Shown here piece by piece: positions 7,840-17,929 of a stretch of DNA of 40,945 nucleotides (the stretch's first letter is position 1; every line of letters starts with the position of its first letter). Source of the stretch: Castellaniella sp049651205 (GTDB taxonomy: Bacteria > Pseudomonadota > Gammaproteobacteria > Burkholderiales > Burkholderiaceae_B); assembly GCF_049651205.1 (NCBI RefSeq), contig NZ_JBASBR010000001.1, forward strand, positions 1 through 40,945, in the 5' to 3' direction. The notes under the pieces were generated by a model, which was not told where the DNA came from, made no database searches, and worked only from the letters and a program-made list of their open reading frames with translations. The position numbers were made by a program, and so were the translations under genes.

Positions 7840-8889
7840 TTAAGTGGTGGGAAGCTGCTGGCCGTCATCAAACACGAGCTCGCGCTCGGGCCACATCAGG
7901 GCAGCCAGGCGATAACGCCGTGCACTGACTGTGCCCCCTTGCGCTCGCTCGCTCCAGCGGGCACCTACGGAGTAATCCACGCAAAACGCCTGGTGATGAT
8001 TGCCATGCCAGGCAGTTGGCGTGATGTTCTGGAACAGGCGGCTATAGCGCCAGGCATCCAGCTTTGTAGGGGGTTGAAAAAGCCGCCAGTAGTGCCCAAA
8101 CACCACAGGGGTAGGGTCTGGGTCCTGATCCCACCAGGCAATCCTGTCGGAGTAGCGCCAGCGGTGGCCTGAGTAAAACGGCTGTGGGCTTCGGGCTTCG
8201 ATGCCGGATGTGAGCCGCTTGATTGGACTGCAGCGCTGCTGCAGGGATTCAAAGTCTGCAACTGCATCGAGATAAGGAGGTGGATTGTTGGGATCTTCGA
8301 GTTCTTTGCCCCAACGCTCATGTTCGGCGATGTAGCGTGCGTGAAGATCATCTTTTTTTGCAAGCTCTTGTATTTTGAGATCGCATTCGTGGATATAGCC
8401 CAGAATGGTGCCCAGTGGAACCTGTGCAATGGCTTCTATCGATGCAGCGTCCCAGGCTGCGTGGATGATGCGCAGGCCCGGCATCTGGATGGCCATTGGC
8501 AACTGACAGAAAAAGTTGCGAATTGCCGGACGTTGTGACGCGCTTGCCCGCTTAAATGGGGCATAGTGGGGCCTGTCGGCAGCCTCCCGGCTGTCAAAGT
8601 ACCAACCGGAGCCGTCCTTGGCATCGTGTGCCAGAAGATTGATTTCGTGGTTGCCCAAGATCATCAGGGCACGCCCTTCGTCTACCAGTGACTGCACTCG
8701 CTGGATGACAGCGACGCTATCGGGTCCGCGGTCGCAGAGGTCGCCAATAAAAACCAACAGGCGATGCTTGAAAACCGGGTGGTGCTTCAGGTGCTTGAGC
8801 AGTGCATCAAGGGCTTCGATCTCGCCATGAATATCACCGATAATTGCCAGCGGTTGTTCTGGAAGCGTGTGGACAAGTGTAGGGTTCAT
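7840..8889 (-). CDS. Metallophosphoesterase of the PPP (calcineurin-like) family
   Basis: A dinuclear-metal phosphoesterase with the family motifs GDIHG, GDLCDRGPDS and GNHE all near the N-terminus, in the expected order. I place the start at ATG 8889 (MNPTLVHTLPEQPLAIIGDIHG, 349 residues); a TTG 20 codons upstream would extend it. Residues beyond about 130 do not match a subfamily I can name, so substrate (protein phosphate, diadenosine polyphosphate or other) is unknown. It is transcribed toward the origin candidate and stands alone. Confidence 0.82.
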   Translation of the reverse strand: MNPTLVHTLPEQPLAIIGDIHGEIEALDALLKHLKHHPVFKHRLLVFIGDLCDRGPDSVAVIQRVQSLVDEGRALMILGNHEINLLAHDAKDGSGWYFDSREAADRPHYAPFKRASASQRPAIRNFFCQLPMAIQMPGLRIIHAAWDAASIEAIAQVPLGTILGYIHECDLKIQELAKKDDLHARYIAEHERWGKELEDPNNPPPYLDAVADFESLQQRCSPIKRLTSGIEARSPQPFYSGHRWRYSDRIAWWDQDPDPTPVVFGHYWRLFQPPTKLDAWRYSRLFQNITPTAWHGNHHQAFCVDYSVGARWSERAQGGTVSARRYRLAALMWPERELVFDDGQQLPTT

Positions 8890-9041
8890 CGGACTATTGT
8901 CCGCCCGGGGTGGCTTCTGGACAATGGGCGTAAACCGGGGGCTCCTCAACGGCTGTTACCAACGCTATACTTTCTACGGCCTTCCTAAGGCAGTGCTCAT
9001 TGTGTCGACGTAGTCTCGTGTTATCCAAACCGGAGACCTGA

Positions 9042-9731
9042 ATGCTGAAAAATTTCAGTGCCAGCACTTGGCCACTGCTACAAAATTTGCGTCAATATCA
9101 GGCCAGTGCTCTGCGCCTATTACGTAAAGCACGAAGCGGCCCTGCTGCCAGCCTGTTTTTAAAAGAATGGTTGGTACGTCCAGGGGCTGTCGGTGCTGTG
9201 TGGCCAAGCTCGGGACAGCTGGCTCGCCTGATGGCAGCACAAATTTCCCAGACGGGTGACGGCTTGATTGTCGAGCTGGGGGCCGGTACCGGGGTAGTTA
9301 CCCAGGCATTGCTGGATGCCGGCGTCCCAGCCAACCGCCTCTGGGTGGTCGAGCAATCCCCCGCATTTGTTCAGCACCTGCGCCATCGGTTCCCCGCGCT
9401 GACGGTGGTGGGGGGCGACGCAGCCGATTTACAGGCATTGCTGCCTGCCAATATGCATGTGGACGCCATCGTATCCAGCCTGCCTTTGCGTTCCTTGCCG
9501 GCCAATATGGTTGCAGATGTGGTTTTGCAATGGCGTGCCTGTTTGTCGCCAGGGGCCAATGTGGTGCAATTTACCTACGCGTTGTGGGGCGCTCAAGAGG
9601 CTTTGGCCGACGGCTTCAGCCAACAATCCGTGCGCTACGCCTGGCTTAACGTGCCGCCCGCACGGGTGTGCTGTTATCGGCGAGAACAGGCAGATATTGG
9701 ATTGCCGCAAGTGGGCCGCTTGCCTGATTAG
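9042..9731 (+). CDS. SAM-dependent methyltransferase, phospholipid N-methyltransferase-like
   Basis: The 229-residue protein carries the SAM-binding motif IVELGAGTGVVTQALL near residue 77 and the acidic VVGGDAADL region. It also has SSLPLRSLP, the position of the conserved catalytic-loop segment in PmtA-type phosphatidylethanolamine N-methyltransferases and KsgA relatives. The preceding FLKEWLVRPGAVGAVWPSS is also typical of the PmtA-like group. A GGAGA site precedes the ATG. Phospholipid methylation is an inference; another methyl acceptor cannot be excluded. Its stop codon overlaps that of the convergent MFS gene. Confidence 0.75.
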   Translation: MLKNFSASTWPLLQNLRQYQASALRLLRKARSGPAASLFLKEWLVRPGAVGAVWPSSGQLARLMAAQISQTGDGLIVELGAGTGVVTQALLDAGVPANRLWVVEQSPAFVQHLRHRFPALTVVGGDAADLQALLPANMHVDAIVSSLPLRSLPANMVADVVLQWRACLSPGANVVQFTYALWGAQEALADGFSQQSVRYAWLNVPPARVCCYRREQADIGLPQVGRLPD

Positions 9732-11122
9732 GCCGCGGCCAATGGGGCGGGTGTTTGCTGGCGCTTGATCAATAAGGCAATGACTGCAGCAATCAGCCCG
9801 GTGGCACCCGACAACACAAAGGCGGTCAGGTAGCTGCCGGTAGAATCGCGCATATAGCCGCCCATCCATGCTGCGGTTGCAGCGCCTATTTGATGCCCGG
9901 CCACAATCCAGCCAAACACCACGGGTGCGTCGCGGTCACCAAAGGCGTCTGTGGCCAGACGCAGGGTTGGCGGTACCGTGGCGATCCAGTCGAGCCCATA
10001 AAAAATAGCAAAGATCGACAAGCTGTAGAGTGAGAAATCGCTATAGGGCAGCAAGATCAGCGAGATGCCGCGTAGTCCGTAATACATGCACAGTAATTTG
10101 CGCGGATCGTAGCGGTCGGTAAGCCACCCCGAGGCCGTGGTACCCACCAGATCGAAAACACCCATCAGTGCCAGCAATCCGGCTGCCTGAACCGGCAAGA
10201 TGCCGTGATCACCACACATGGCGATCAGGTGTGTGCCTACCAGGCCGTTAGTGGTGAAGCCGCACACCCAAAAGGTGGCAAACAAAAACCAAAATGTTTG
10301 CGTGCGTGCTGCCCTGCCCAGTGCGCCAAACGCAGAGGCCAGTAAACCTATTTTGGGTGTGGTTGGGGCAGGGGGTAGATCGGGATTACTGCCATAGGGC
10401 AAGAGCCCAACATCCGCGGGCTGGTTGGGTACAAAATACCAGGCCAGAGGCAGCATCAGCAGCATGGCAAACGCCACGGCCCAGACGGCCCAGCGCCAGT
10501 CGCCGGAAGATGCCAGGGCAGCCAGCAGGGGTAAAAAGATCAGGTTGCCTGTGGCGGTACTGGCCGTCAGGATGCCCATGGCCAGGCCACGGTGCTTTGT
10601 AAACCACCGATTGGCAATGGTGGCGCCTAGCACGGCTGCCACGGCACCAGACCCTACACCCGAGAAAAAGCCCCACAAGACGATCAGGTGCCAGGTTTGG
10701 CTCATGTATGCGCTGGCGGCGGATGAACCTGCCATCACCAACAGAGCACCCAGCAAGACACGCCGCAAGCCGAAATGATCCATGGCCGCTGCCGCAAAGG
10801 GCCCGACCATGCCATAAAAGAAGATGCCGATCGCTGCTGCCAGCGAAGTGATGTTGCGATTCCAGCCAAAAGCTTGTTCAAGGGGGTCGAGCAACACGCT
10901 GGGGGTGGCTCGCAAGCCCGCAGAAAACAGCAGGCACAGAAAAATTACGCCCACAACAACAAAGGCGTAACGCTGTCCCAAGCGGTGGATAAGATTTGCA
11001 GGCATGGCTGAGTCAGGGGGTGGGGAGGCTTTGGGAGTCAAGGTCTGCATGGGCAAACTGTTGATCTGGGCGTCACGGAAAGTTTTTGTGTGGGCCTTGG
11101 GGCGTCTGGAAAATTCATACAC
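9728..11122 (-). CDS. MFS transporter
   Basis: A major facilitator superfamily permease of up to 464 residues with about twelve hydrophobic segments. It shows the loop 2-3 motif DHFGLRRVLLGALL and the helix 4-5 SGVGSGAVAAVLGATIANRWFTKHRGLAMGI, followed by a second-half loop DRYDPRKLLCMYYGLRG. The overall pattern resembles the oxalate/formate antiporter and monocarboxylate-like MFS groups, so an organic anion is possible but unproven. The longest frame starts with GTG at 11122. An ATG at 11050 is an alternative, and the first 40 residues look disordered, so the start is uncertain. It converges on the methyltransferase gene with overlapping stops. Confidence 0.85.
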   Translation of the reverse strand: MYEFSRRPKAHTKTFRDAQINSLPMQTLTPKASPPPDSAMPANLIHRLGQRYAFVVVGVIFLCLLFSAGLRATPSVLLDPLEQAFGWNRNITSLAAAIGIFFYGMVGPFAAAAMDHFGLRRVLLGALLVMAGSSAASAYMSQTWHLIVLWGFFSGVGSGAVAAVLGATIANRWFTKHRGLAMGILTASTATGNLIFLPLLAALASSGDWRWAVWAVAFAMLLMLPLAWYFVPNQPADVGLLPYGSNPDLPPAPTTPKIGLLASAFGALGRAARTQTFWFLFATFWVCGFTTNGLVGTHLIAMCGDHGILPVQAAGLLALMGVFDLVGTTASGWLTDRYDPRKLLCMYYGLRGISLILLPYSDFSLYSLSIFAIFYGLDWIATVPPTLRLATDAFGDRDAPVVFGWIVAGHQIGAATAAWMGGYMRDSTGSYLTAFVLSGATGLIAAVIALLIKRQQTPAPLAAA

Positions 11123-11374
11123 CGGGATGTTAAGTGAAAGTTAGAAATGCCGCTTGTGCCTGGTTCCGACACAATACTTCAGGGCGCCAAATTATCTAAT
11201 AAGGTCGAAGCCAAAAAACTGTAGCGAGGAGAAAAGTCAGGGTTTTCCTGGAGTTACGCCCTCATACTTAAAATTAGTTTCCTTAAAGCCATGGCTGCAT
11301 CAGAGCCTGGTATTGCATTGTTTGCCTGAAGAAGCCCACAGGTGTGGGGAACTACAACAACTGGAGACGCCGTC

Positions 11375-12382
11375 ATGAAGACTTTCAGCTTCAAATTTGC
11401 GCTTGCGACATCATTCTTGTGTGCAACTGCTTTCGCGGGCCCGACCCAAGCTAAGCAAATCTGGGATATGCCGAATGAATACAACGACACCTCCCTGCCT
11501 GCGGAGGCCCAACGTGCCTTTGGGGATGTACTGATGCGAGAAACCAAGGGTGAGATCGTCATCAAGAATCAGTTTGGTGGCTCTATGGGATACCGTTCCC
11601 AAGACCAATTTGACATGGTGGGGTCGGGTGCTGTGCCCATTGCAAATTCCAATATCACAACTTTGGGCGGTATCAACTCTTATTTCTTGTTGTCCTCGCT
11701 TCCTTTTCTGGCTAATTCAGCACAGGAAGCTAAGAAGCTTTGGGAAATTTCCAAGCCTTACTATCAAAAAATATTCGATCAGAACAACCAGGTGCTGTTG
11801 TATGCAACACCCTGGACACCGGCTGGCCTCTGGTCCAAGACACCGGTCAAGTCACTGAATGACTTCAAATCACTCAAGATTCGTACCTGGGATGCTACGG
11901 GTACACAAACTCTCATCAATGCGCATGCTAATGCGGTTCAACTCAATTGGGGTGATGTTGTTCCTCAGTTGGCTGCTGGTGGTATTGATGCGGTACTCAC
12001 TTCCACAGAGGGTGGATCCAATGCCAAGTTTTGGGAACACCTGAAGTATTTCACAAGCCTTAACTACTCCATGTCGCTCAATGTCACTCATATGAACAAG
12101 GACGTTTACAACGACCTGAGTGATGATCAGAAAAAAGCGATCGTCGACGCATCTCTGAAAGCTGAGGCTGTTAGTTGGGAAGGGGTAGTCAAACGCCAGG
12201 AAGGCAATTTTGTCGAGATGGCAAAGGAAGGCGTGCACATCCAGAAAACAGCGCCTGCAGACATCATGCAAGCGCTGACTTCTGCAGCCAAGCCCATTAT
12301 TGATAGCTGGATGCAAAAAACAGGTGCAGATGGCCAGAGCACGCTGGATGCTTACTACACCGCCATTGGGCGCAAACACTAA
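11375..12382 (+). CDS. TRAP transporter substrate-binding protein, DctP family
   Basis: The periplasmic receptor of a tripartite ATP-independent transporter. The start at 11375 (MKTFSFKFALATSFLCATAF) gives a clean signal peptide with cleavage near AFAGPTQAK, and GGAG lies eight bases upstream. The 335-residue protein has the DctP fold signatures GEIVIKNQFGGSMGYRSQDQF, FKSLKIRTWDATG (the segment with the conserved arginine that binds the substrate carboxylate) and NWGDVVPQLAAGGIDAVLTS. It is first in an operon with the two membrane subunits and an oxoprolinase-type enzyme, so pyroglutamate or a related cyclic amide acid is the likely ligand. Bordetella DctP6 and DctP7 are known pyroglutamate binders. 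Confidence 0.9.
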   Translation: MKTFSFKFALATSFLCATAFAGPTQAKQIWDMPNEYNDTSLPAEAQRAFGDVLMRETKGEIVIKNQFGGSMGYRSQDQFDMVGSGAVPIANSNITTLGGINSYFLLSSLPFLANSAQEAKKLWEISKPYYQKIFDQNNQVLLYATPWTPAGLWSKTPVKSLNDFKSLKIRTWDATGTQTLINAHANAVQLNWGDVVPQLAAGGIDAVLTSTEGGSNAKFWEHLKYFTSLNYSMSLNVTHMNKDVYNDLSDDQKKAIVDASLKAEAVSWEGVVKRQEGNFVEMAKEGVHIQKTAPADIMQALTSAAKPIIDSWMQKTGADGQSTLDAYYTAIGRKH

Positions 12383-12401
12383 AACTACGAAGGCAGTCAC
12401 C

Positions 12402-12914
12402 ATGATCCGATATTTTTGTGACCGCTACATATCCTTGACGGCACGGGTGTCTGTGTTGGGCGCCTGGGTGAGTGGTCTGCTGCTGGTTTATTCCGTGGGT
12501 CATATCCTGCTTGATATTGTCTTGCGCGTGGGCTTTGGTACGTCCACGCACACGATGGACGAATTGGTGGGGTATGCCATTGGCGCCACTATTTTTTGGT
12601 CATTGGCATATGCCCAGACGCGTGATGGATTGATTCGGGTCACGTTGATCCCCGCCTTGCTAAAGAGTGAAAACAGTAAAAAGTGGCTGGACGCTGTTGG
12701 TCTTGTGTTGGCTTTGCTGACGGCAATTTTCCTGGCGTATTTCATGACTCGTATTGCGCATACGAATTTTCTGAATGGCAGACGCAGCATTGGTATGGCG
12801 CAAGTCCTTATCTGGATGCCACAAACCTTCATGCTTCTGGGCCTATACGCCTTTATTTTGCAAACGTTCGCGTCCATCCTGGCACTCTTCATCACGCCTT
12901 CCCAGGCCCGTTAA
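12402..12914 (+). CDS. TRAP transporter small permease subunit, DctQ family
   Basis: A 170-residue membrane protein with about four hydrophobic helices, the size and layout of DctQ. The family-typical region TMDELVGYAIGATIFWSLAYAQ and FLNGRRSIGMAQVLIWMPQ are visible. It starts at ATG 12402, 19 bases after dctP, with AAGG upstream. It pairs with the DctM subunit to form the membrane part of the sodium-driven transporter. Confidence 0.88.
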   Translation: MIRYFCDRYISLTARVSVLGAWVSGLLLVYSVGHILLDIVLRVGFGTSTHTMDELVGYAIGATIFWSLAYAQTRDGLIRVTLIPALLKSENSKKWLDAVGLVLALLTAIFLAYFMTRIAHTNFLNGRRSIGMAQVLIWMPQTFMLLGLYAFILQTFASILALFITPSQAR

Positions 12915-12926
12915 TAAGGCAAGCTC

Positions 12927-14240
12927 ATGGATCCGCTCTTTGTTGTTATCTCCGTCCTGGCGCTTGTCCTGTTTTTCCTCGGATTGGGTGTCTATGTATT
13001 TATTGGCTTGCTCCTGGTGAGTATTTTCAGCCTGCATTTCATACTGGATTTTTCGTTCTTTCGAATCGGCACGATTATGGCCACCATTCTTAATCGTGCC
13101 TCGACATCCTGGGAGCTGTCAGCTATCCCGTTATTTGTCTGGATGGGCGAGATGATGTTTCATACGGATATCTCCTCGAGGCTGTTCAATGGCCTGTCAC
13201 CAATGGTCAGGCGCGTGCCGGGGGGCTTGCTGCATACCAATGTGATTGGTTCGGCACTTTTTGCGTCCATCAGCGGCTCCAGTGCGGCTACTACGGCCAC
13301 AGTTGGCCAGATTACGTTGGCTGAGCTCGATAAGCGTGGTTACTCGCGCCAGTTGGCTTTTGGTTCCCTGGCTGGGGCAGGCAGCCTGGGGCTACTGATC
13401 CCGCCCTCCATAGTCATGATTGTTTATGGCGTCCTTGCGGAGGTATCCATTTCGCGGCTCTTCGCTGCGGGAGTGTTTCCCGGCATTATGCTGGCCCTCA
13501 TGTATTCCGGCTATATCGCGGTTGCGTGCCTGGTGAAGCCCCAGCTTGCGCCCAGCGATCCGACGCCGGTCAGCCTGCTGGAAGTAATCAGAGGTATTGG
13601 CCAGCTGTTGCCGCTGATTGCTCTTATGGCAGTTGTTTTGGGCTTGATCTATACAGGTATCGCAACGCCGTCGGAATCCGCCGCCATCGGGGTAGCCAGT
13701 ACGTTGCTGCTCATTGTGCTGACCCGGCAATTTAATCTGGGCGTCATGCGCAACGCGCTGCTGTCGTCCATCGTCACCTCATGCATGATCACCTCGTTGC
13801 TTATTTCGGCGGCCTTCTTGTCCACAGCCATGAGCTACCTTCATGTACCGCAGAACGTGGCAGCGCTCATCACTACGCTGGATTTGTCGCCTGGCGGCCT
13901 AGTCTTGGTGATGGCGGTGTTCTACCTGCTGTTGGGTATGTTCCTGGATGGTATCTCGATTACGGTCATGAGCCTGCCCATCACTTTGCCACTGATGGTC
14001 AGTGCCGGATTTGATCCTGTCTGGTTTGGTGTGTTTATGGTCATCATGATCGAGATGGCGCAGATTACGCCCCCGGTGGGTTTCAATCTGTTCATTATCC
14101 AGGGCATTTCAAAAGCAAGTATCGCCTCAGTGGTAAGGGCTTCCGTACCCTTCTTTTTCATCATGTGTGCAGCAACCATCATTTTGCTGTACTGGCCCGA
14201 TATTGCACTTTGGTTACCGAACAACCTGTACGGCAAGTAA
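12927..14240 (+). CDS. TRAP transporter large permease subunit, DctM family
   Basis: A 437-residue polytopic protein with about twelve hydrophobic segments, the transport subunit of the TRAP system. Recognisable DctM features are SALFASISGSSAATTATVGQ, GSLAGAGSLGLLIPPSIVMIVYG, IATPSESAAIGV and MIEMAQITPPVGFNLFIIQG. It begins 12 bases after dctQ and is followed 42 bases later by the oxoprolinase gene, indicating one transcription unit. Confidence 0.93.
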   Translation: MDPLFVVISVLALVLFFLGLGVYVFIGLLLVSIFSLHFILDFSFFRIGTIMATILNRASTSWELSAIPLFVWMGEMMFHTDISSRLFNGLSPMVRRVPGGLLHTNVIGSALFASISGSSAATTATVGQITLAELDKRGYSRQLAFGSLAGAGSLGLLIPPSIVMIVYGVLAEVSISRLFAAGVFPGIMLALMYSGYIAVACLVKPQLAPSDPTPVSLLEVIRGIGQLLPLIALMAVVLGLIYTGIATPSESAAIGVASTLLLIVLTRQFNLGVMRNALLSSIVTSCMITSLLISAAFLSTAMSYLHVPQNVAALITTLDLSPGGLVLVMAVFYLLLGMFLDGISITVMSLPITLPLMVSAGFDPVWFGVFMVIMIEMAQITPPVGFNLFIIQGISKASIASVVRASVPFFFIMCAATIILLYWPDIALWLPNNLYGK

Positions 14241-14282
14241 TTCAAGACATCACATTTATTTTTGACGAAAGGAAAACTGATT

Positions 14283-17200
14283 ATGTGGCAATTCTGGGTG
14301 GATCGAGGTGGTACCTTCACCGATATCATTGCAAAAAAACCGGATGGCACAATTCTCTGCCATAAAGTGCTGTCTGAAAACCCTGAGCATTACCGTGACG
14401 CAGCGGTCTATGGCATCAAAGAGATTTTAGGAGTCGCTCAGAATGAAGTGATCCCTGAGGGGCTGATCGAAGTCGTGCGAATGGGCACGACGGTAGCGAC
14501 AAACGCCTTGCTGGAACGCAAGGGAGATCGCACGCTATTCGTGACTACACGCGGGTTTGGAGATGTGCTGCGCATCGGTTACCAGAACCGGCCCCATATT
14601 TTTGATTTGCATATCGTGCTGCCCGAAATGCTCTACGAGCGTGTGCTTGAAGCCCAGGAACGAGTGGATGTGCAAGGCACTGTGTTGCAGCCACTTGATG
14701 AGGCTGTTGCACGCAAAGGCTTGCAAGCTGCCTACGATGATGGCATCCGTGCAGTAGCTATTGCGCTGATGCACGGCTATCAATATCCTGCGCACGAAAA
14801 ACGCCTGGCCGCGCTGGCCCGGGAGGTTGGTTTTACGCAGATCTCGGTCAGCCATGAAGTAAGCCCGCTTATGAAGCTGGTGCCACGGGGCGACACGACC
14901 GTAATGGATGCCTACCTATCGCCAATTTTGCAGCGCTACGTGCAGCAAGTGGCGGGTGAACTGGATAAGGATCGAACACCTGATCAGGCCACACGCCTCA
15001 TGTTCATGCAATCCAGCGGTGGGCTGGCCAGTGCCGAACACTTTCGCGGTAAGGATGCCATTCTCTCGGGCCCGGCTGGTGGCGTGGTCGGGATGGTGAG
15101 CACCGCGCATCAGGCTGGGTTTGACACGCTGATTGGTTTTGATATGGGTGGCACATCAACCGATGTCACCCATTATGCTGGTGAATTCGAGCGTTCTTTC
15201 GAAACAGAAGTGGCTGGTGTGCGCATTCGTGTGCCGATGATGAGCGTCAACACCGTGGCTGCCGGTGGTGGATCCATCCTGCACTTTGATGGTGCCCGCT
15301 ATCGGGTGGGCCCTGATTCGGCGGGTGCTGATCCAGGGCCGGCATGCTATGGCAGGGGTGGGCCGCTGACGGTGACGGACTGCAATGTCATTCTGGGGAA
15401 AATCAACCCGGCGTACTTCCCGCGCGTGTTTGGCCCTGACGCCAATCAGCCGTTGGATCAGGCTATTGTCCGGAAAAAATTTACCGAACTGGCTCAAGAG
15501 ATTGCGCGAGCCACCGGAGGCGCACCGCGCAGCCCTGAAGAAGTGGCAACCGGATTCCTGCGAATTGCTGTTGCCAACATCACCAACGCCATCAAGAAAA
15601 TATCGGTTCAGCGCGGCTACGATCTGTCGGATTACACCTTGAACTGCTTTGGTGGCGCCGGCGGCCAGCACGCTTGCCTGGTGGCAGATGCCTTGCGCAT
15701 GAAACGGGTTTTCCTGCATCCGTACGCCGGTGTGCTCTCGGCCTTTGGCATCGGCCTAGCGGATGTACGCAGTATTCATAATCGGCAAGTAAATAGCCCG
15801 TTTACGAAAGAAGGCCTGGTTGCGTTGCAGAGTGCAGTTGATGATCTGGCCAACCAAGCCCGAGCCGAGCTCGTGGAGCAGCAAGTGGGCGATCGGCCAA
15901 CCGAACAATTGGTCAGTTTGCACCTGCGTTATGCCGGAAGCCATCAGGCTATTCTGGTTGAGCTTGCCACCCTGGGGGCCATGCAAGCCAGCTTTGAATC
16001 CTTGCATCAGCAGCGCTATGGCTTTTGCACACCTGATCAGGACATCATCATCGATGCGCTTACTGTCGAAGCAATTGCGCATAATCCGGAAATCGCTGAT
16101 CAGGCAGAGGCCATATCCAACAACCTGCCACTGCCGAGCAGTGAGCAGATCTCTATGGTGTCGGCTGATCAGCGCGTGCAAGCGCCCTTGTATCAGCGTG
16201 CGGATCTGCATCCCGGGCATCACGTTGATGGGCCCGCCATTATTGTGGAGCCTACAGGCACCAACGTTGTCGAAGCCGGGTGGCGCGCAACCATGAACGA
16301 ATTTCGGCACCTGATCCTTACCCGGGTGGTGCCGTTGCCAGAGAGCGAGCATGTCGGTACGGATGCTGATCCCGTGATGCTTGAAGTCTTTAATAATCTG
16401 TTCATGTCGGTTGCTGAGCAAATGGGTGCAACCCTTGCCAACACTGCCTATTCAGTCAATATCAAGGAGCGCTACGATTTCTCCTGCGCCATCTTCGACC
16501 CGGAGGGAGGGCTGGTTGCCAATGCACCACATATTCCCGTGCATCTGGGGTCGATGGGGGAATCGGTACGGGCCGTTGTTACACGCAACCAGGATTCTAT
16601 CCAGCCAGGCGATGTGTTCATGCTCAATGATCCGTTCGTGGGAGGCACTCATTTGCCGGATATCACTGTCGTGACGCCGGTGTTTGACGAGAACGGGAAA
16701 GATATTTTGTTTTACGTCGCTTCGCGTGGCCATCACGCCGATATTGGCGGTAAGACACCTGGCTCGGCGCCTCCGGACAGCAGGACAATTGACGAGGAAG
16801 GGGTAGTTATTACCAACTTCAAGCTGCTGGAGCATGGGCAGCTGCGCGAACAGGCCTTGCGTGAGTTGTTGGGTTCGGGGCGCTATCCTTGCCGTAATCC
16901 GGACCAGAACGTGGCCGACCTGAAGGCGCAGATCGCTGCCAATGAAACCGGTGTCCGTGAAATCATGAAGGCCGTCAGCCATTTTGGGCGTGATGTGGTG
17001 CATGCATACATGCTGCATGTACAAGACAACGCGGAGGAATCCGTACGCCGCGTCATTGGCAAGCTTAAGGATTCGCATTTCAGCTATGCCCTGGATAACG
17101 GCAGCGTCATCCATCTGGAAATTCGCGTGAAACCAGAGAGCCGCGAAGCCGTCATTGATTTCACTGGCACAACTGCACAGGTGGATGGCAACTACAACGC

Positions 17201-17891
17201 GCCTGCGTCGGTATGCAAATCAGCAGTGCTTTACGCCTTTCGAACGCTTGTAGCTGATGATATTCCATTAAATGAAGGTTGCCTGAAGCCTCTGAAAATC
17301 ATCACTCCAGAAGGTTCCTTCATCAACCCCTTGCCCCCAGCGGCTGTTATGTCAGGCAATACGGAGGTGTCGCAAGCGATCACCGAAGCCCTATATGGTG
17401 CATTGGGTATATTGGCTGGCTCACAAGGCACCATGAATAATTTTGTGTATGGCGATGAGGTCTACCAAAATTACGAAACGATCTGCGGGGGTACCGGTGC
17501 TGGGCCAGACTTCGATGGTGCCAGTGCCGTGCATAGTCACATGACCAACACCCGGATGACAGATGCAGAGGTGGTCGAGTGGCGTTACCCCGTTCGGGTT
17601 GAGGAGTTTTCCATCCGGCATGGTTCAGGAGGTGCAGGACAGCACCATGGTGGTGATGGCGTTGTGCGTAAGGTGCGGTTCTTGCGTCCGATGACAGCGA
17701 CGGTGCTGACTTCGCATCGAAGTACCCAGCCCTTTGGTGTCGGCGGAGCCGAGCCTGGACAGGCAGGCAAAAACTATGTGGTGCGTTCTGATGGCCGCGT
17801 TGAGGTGTTGGGCACCAACGATGAGGCGGATATGCAGGTGAATGACCTGTTTGTCATCGAAACGCCGGGAGGAGGTGGCTACAACGTGTGA
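14283..17891 (+). CDS. Full-length 5-oxoprolinase/hydantoinase-type protein (HyuA-HyuB fusion)
   Basis: A 1202-residue ATP-dependent amidase of the OPLAH family, with hydantoinase A and B halves in one chain. The A half starts at VDRGGTFTDI, has GFDMGGTSTDV and NTVAAGGGSILHFDG (ATP-binding actin-like motifs), and CFGGAGGQHACLVAD. The B half starts near residue 694 at DPVMLEVFNN and shows GSMGESVRA, NDPFVGGTHLPDI and RGHHADIGG. The family cleaves 5-oxoproline to glutamate with ATP hydrolysis, but relatives act on hydantoins or N-methylhydantoin. The adjacent TRAP genes support 5-oxoproline or a similar lactam acid. ATG 14283 has GAAAGGA nine bases upstream; a TTG at 14262 is less likely. Confidence 0.88.
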   Translation: MWQFWVDRGGTFTDIIAKKPDGTILCHKVLSENPEHYRDAAVYGIKEILGVAQNEVIPEGLIEVVRMGTTVATNALLERKGDRTLFVTTRGFGDVLRIGYQNRPHIFDLHIVLPEMLYERVLEAQERVDVQGTVLQPLDEAVARKGLQAAYDDGIRAVAIALMHGYQYPAHEKRLAALAREVGFTQISVSHEVSPLMKLVPRGDTTVMDAYLSPILQRYVQQVAGELDKDRTPDQATRLMFMQSSGGLASAEHFRGKDAILSGPAGGVVGMVSTAHQAGFDTLIGFDMGGTSTDVTHYAGEFERSFETEVAGVRIRVPMMSVNTVAAGGGSILHFDGARYRVGPDSAGADPGPACYGRGGPLTVTDCNVILGKINPAYFPRVFGPDANQPLDQAIVRKKFTELAQEIARATGGAPRSPEEVATGFLRIAVANITNAIKKISVQRGYDLSDYTLNCFGGAGGQHACLVADALRMKRVFLHPYAGVLSAFGIGLADVRSIHNRQVNSPFTKEGLVALQSAVDDLANQARAELVEQQVGDRPTEQLVSLHLRYAGSHQAILVELATLGAMQASFESLHQQRYGFCTPDQDIIIDALTVEAIAHNPEIADQAEAISNNLPLPSSEQISMVSADQRVQAPLYQRADLHPGHHVDGPAIIVEPTGTNVVEAGWRATMNEFRHLILTRVVPLPESEHVGTDADPVMLEVFNNLFMSVAEQMGATLANTAYSVNIKERYDFSCAIFDPEGGLVANAPHIPVHLGSMGESVRAVVTRNQDSIQPGDVFMLNDPFVGGTHLPDITVVTPVFDENGKDILFYVASRGHHADIGGKTPGSAPPDSRTIDEEGVVITNFKLLEHGQLREQALRELLGSGRYPCRNPDQNVADLKAQIAANETGVREIMKAVSHFGRDVVHAYMLHVQDNAEESVRRVIGKLKDSHFSYALDNGSVIHLEIRVKPESREAVIDFTGTTAQVDGNYNAPASVCKSAVLYAFRTLVADDIPLNEGCLKPLKIITPEGSFINPLPPAAVMSGNTEVSQAITEALYGALGILAGSQGTMNNFVYGDEVYQNYETICGGTGAGPDFDGASAVHSHMTNTRMTDAEVVEWRYPVRVEEFSIRHGSGGAGQHHGGDGVVRKVRFLRPMTATVLTSHRSTQPFGVGGAEPGQAGKNYVVRSDGRVEVLGTNDEADMQVNDLFVIETPGGGGYNV

Positions 17892-17929
17892 TCGTAGCCT
17901 GCAATTATTGCGGGCTGAGCTTTACAGAG

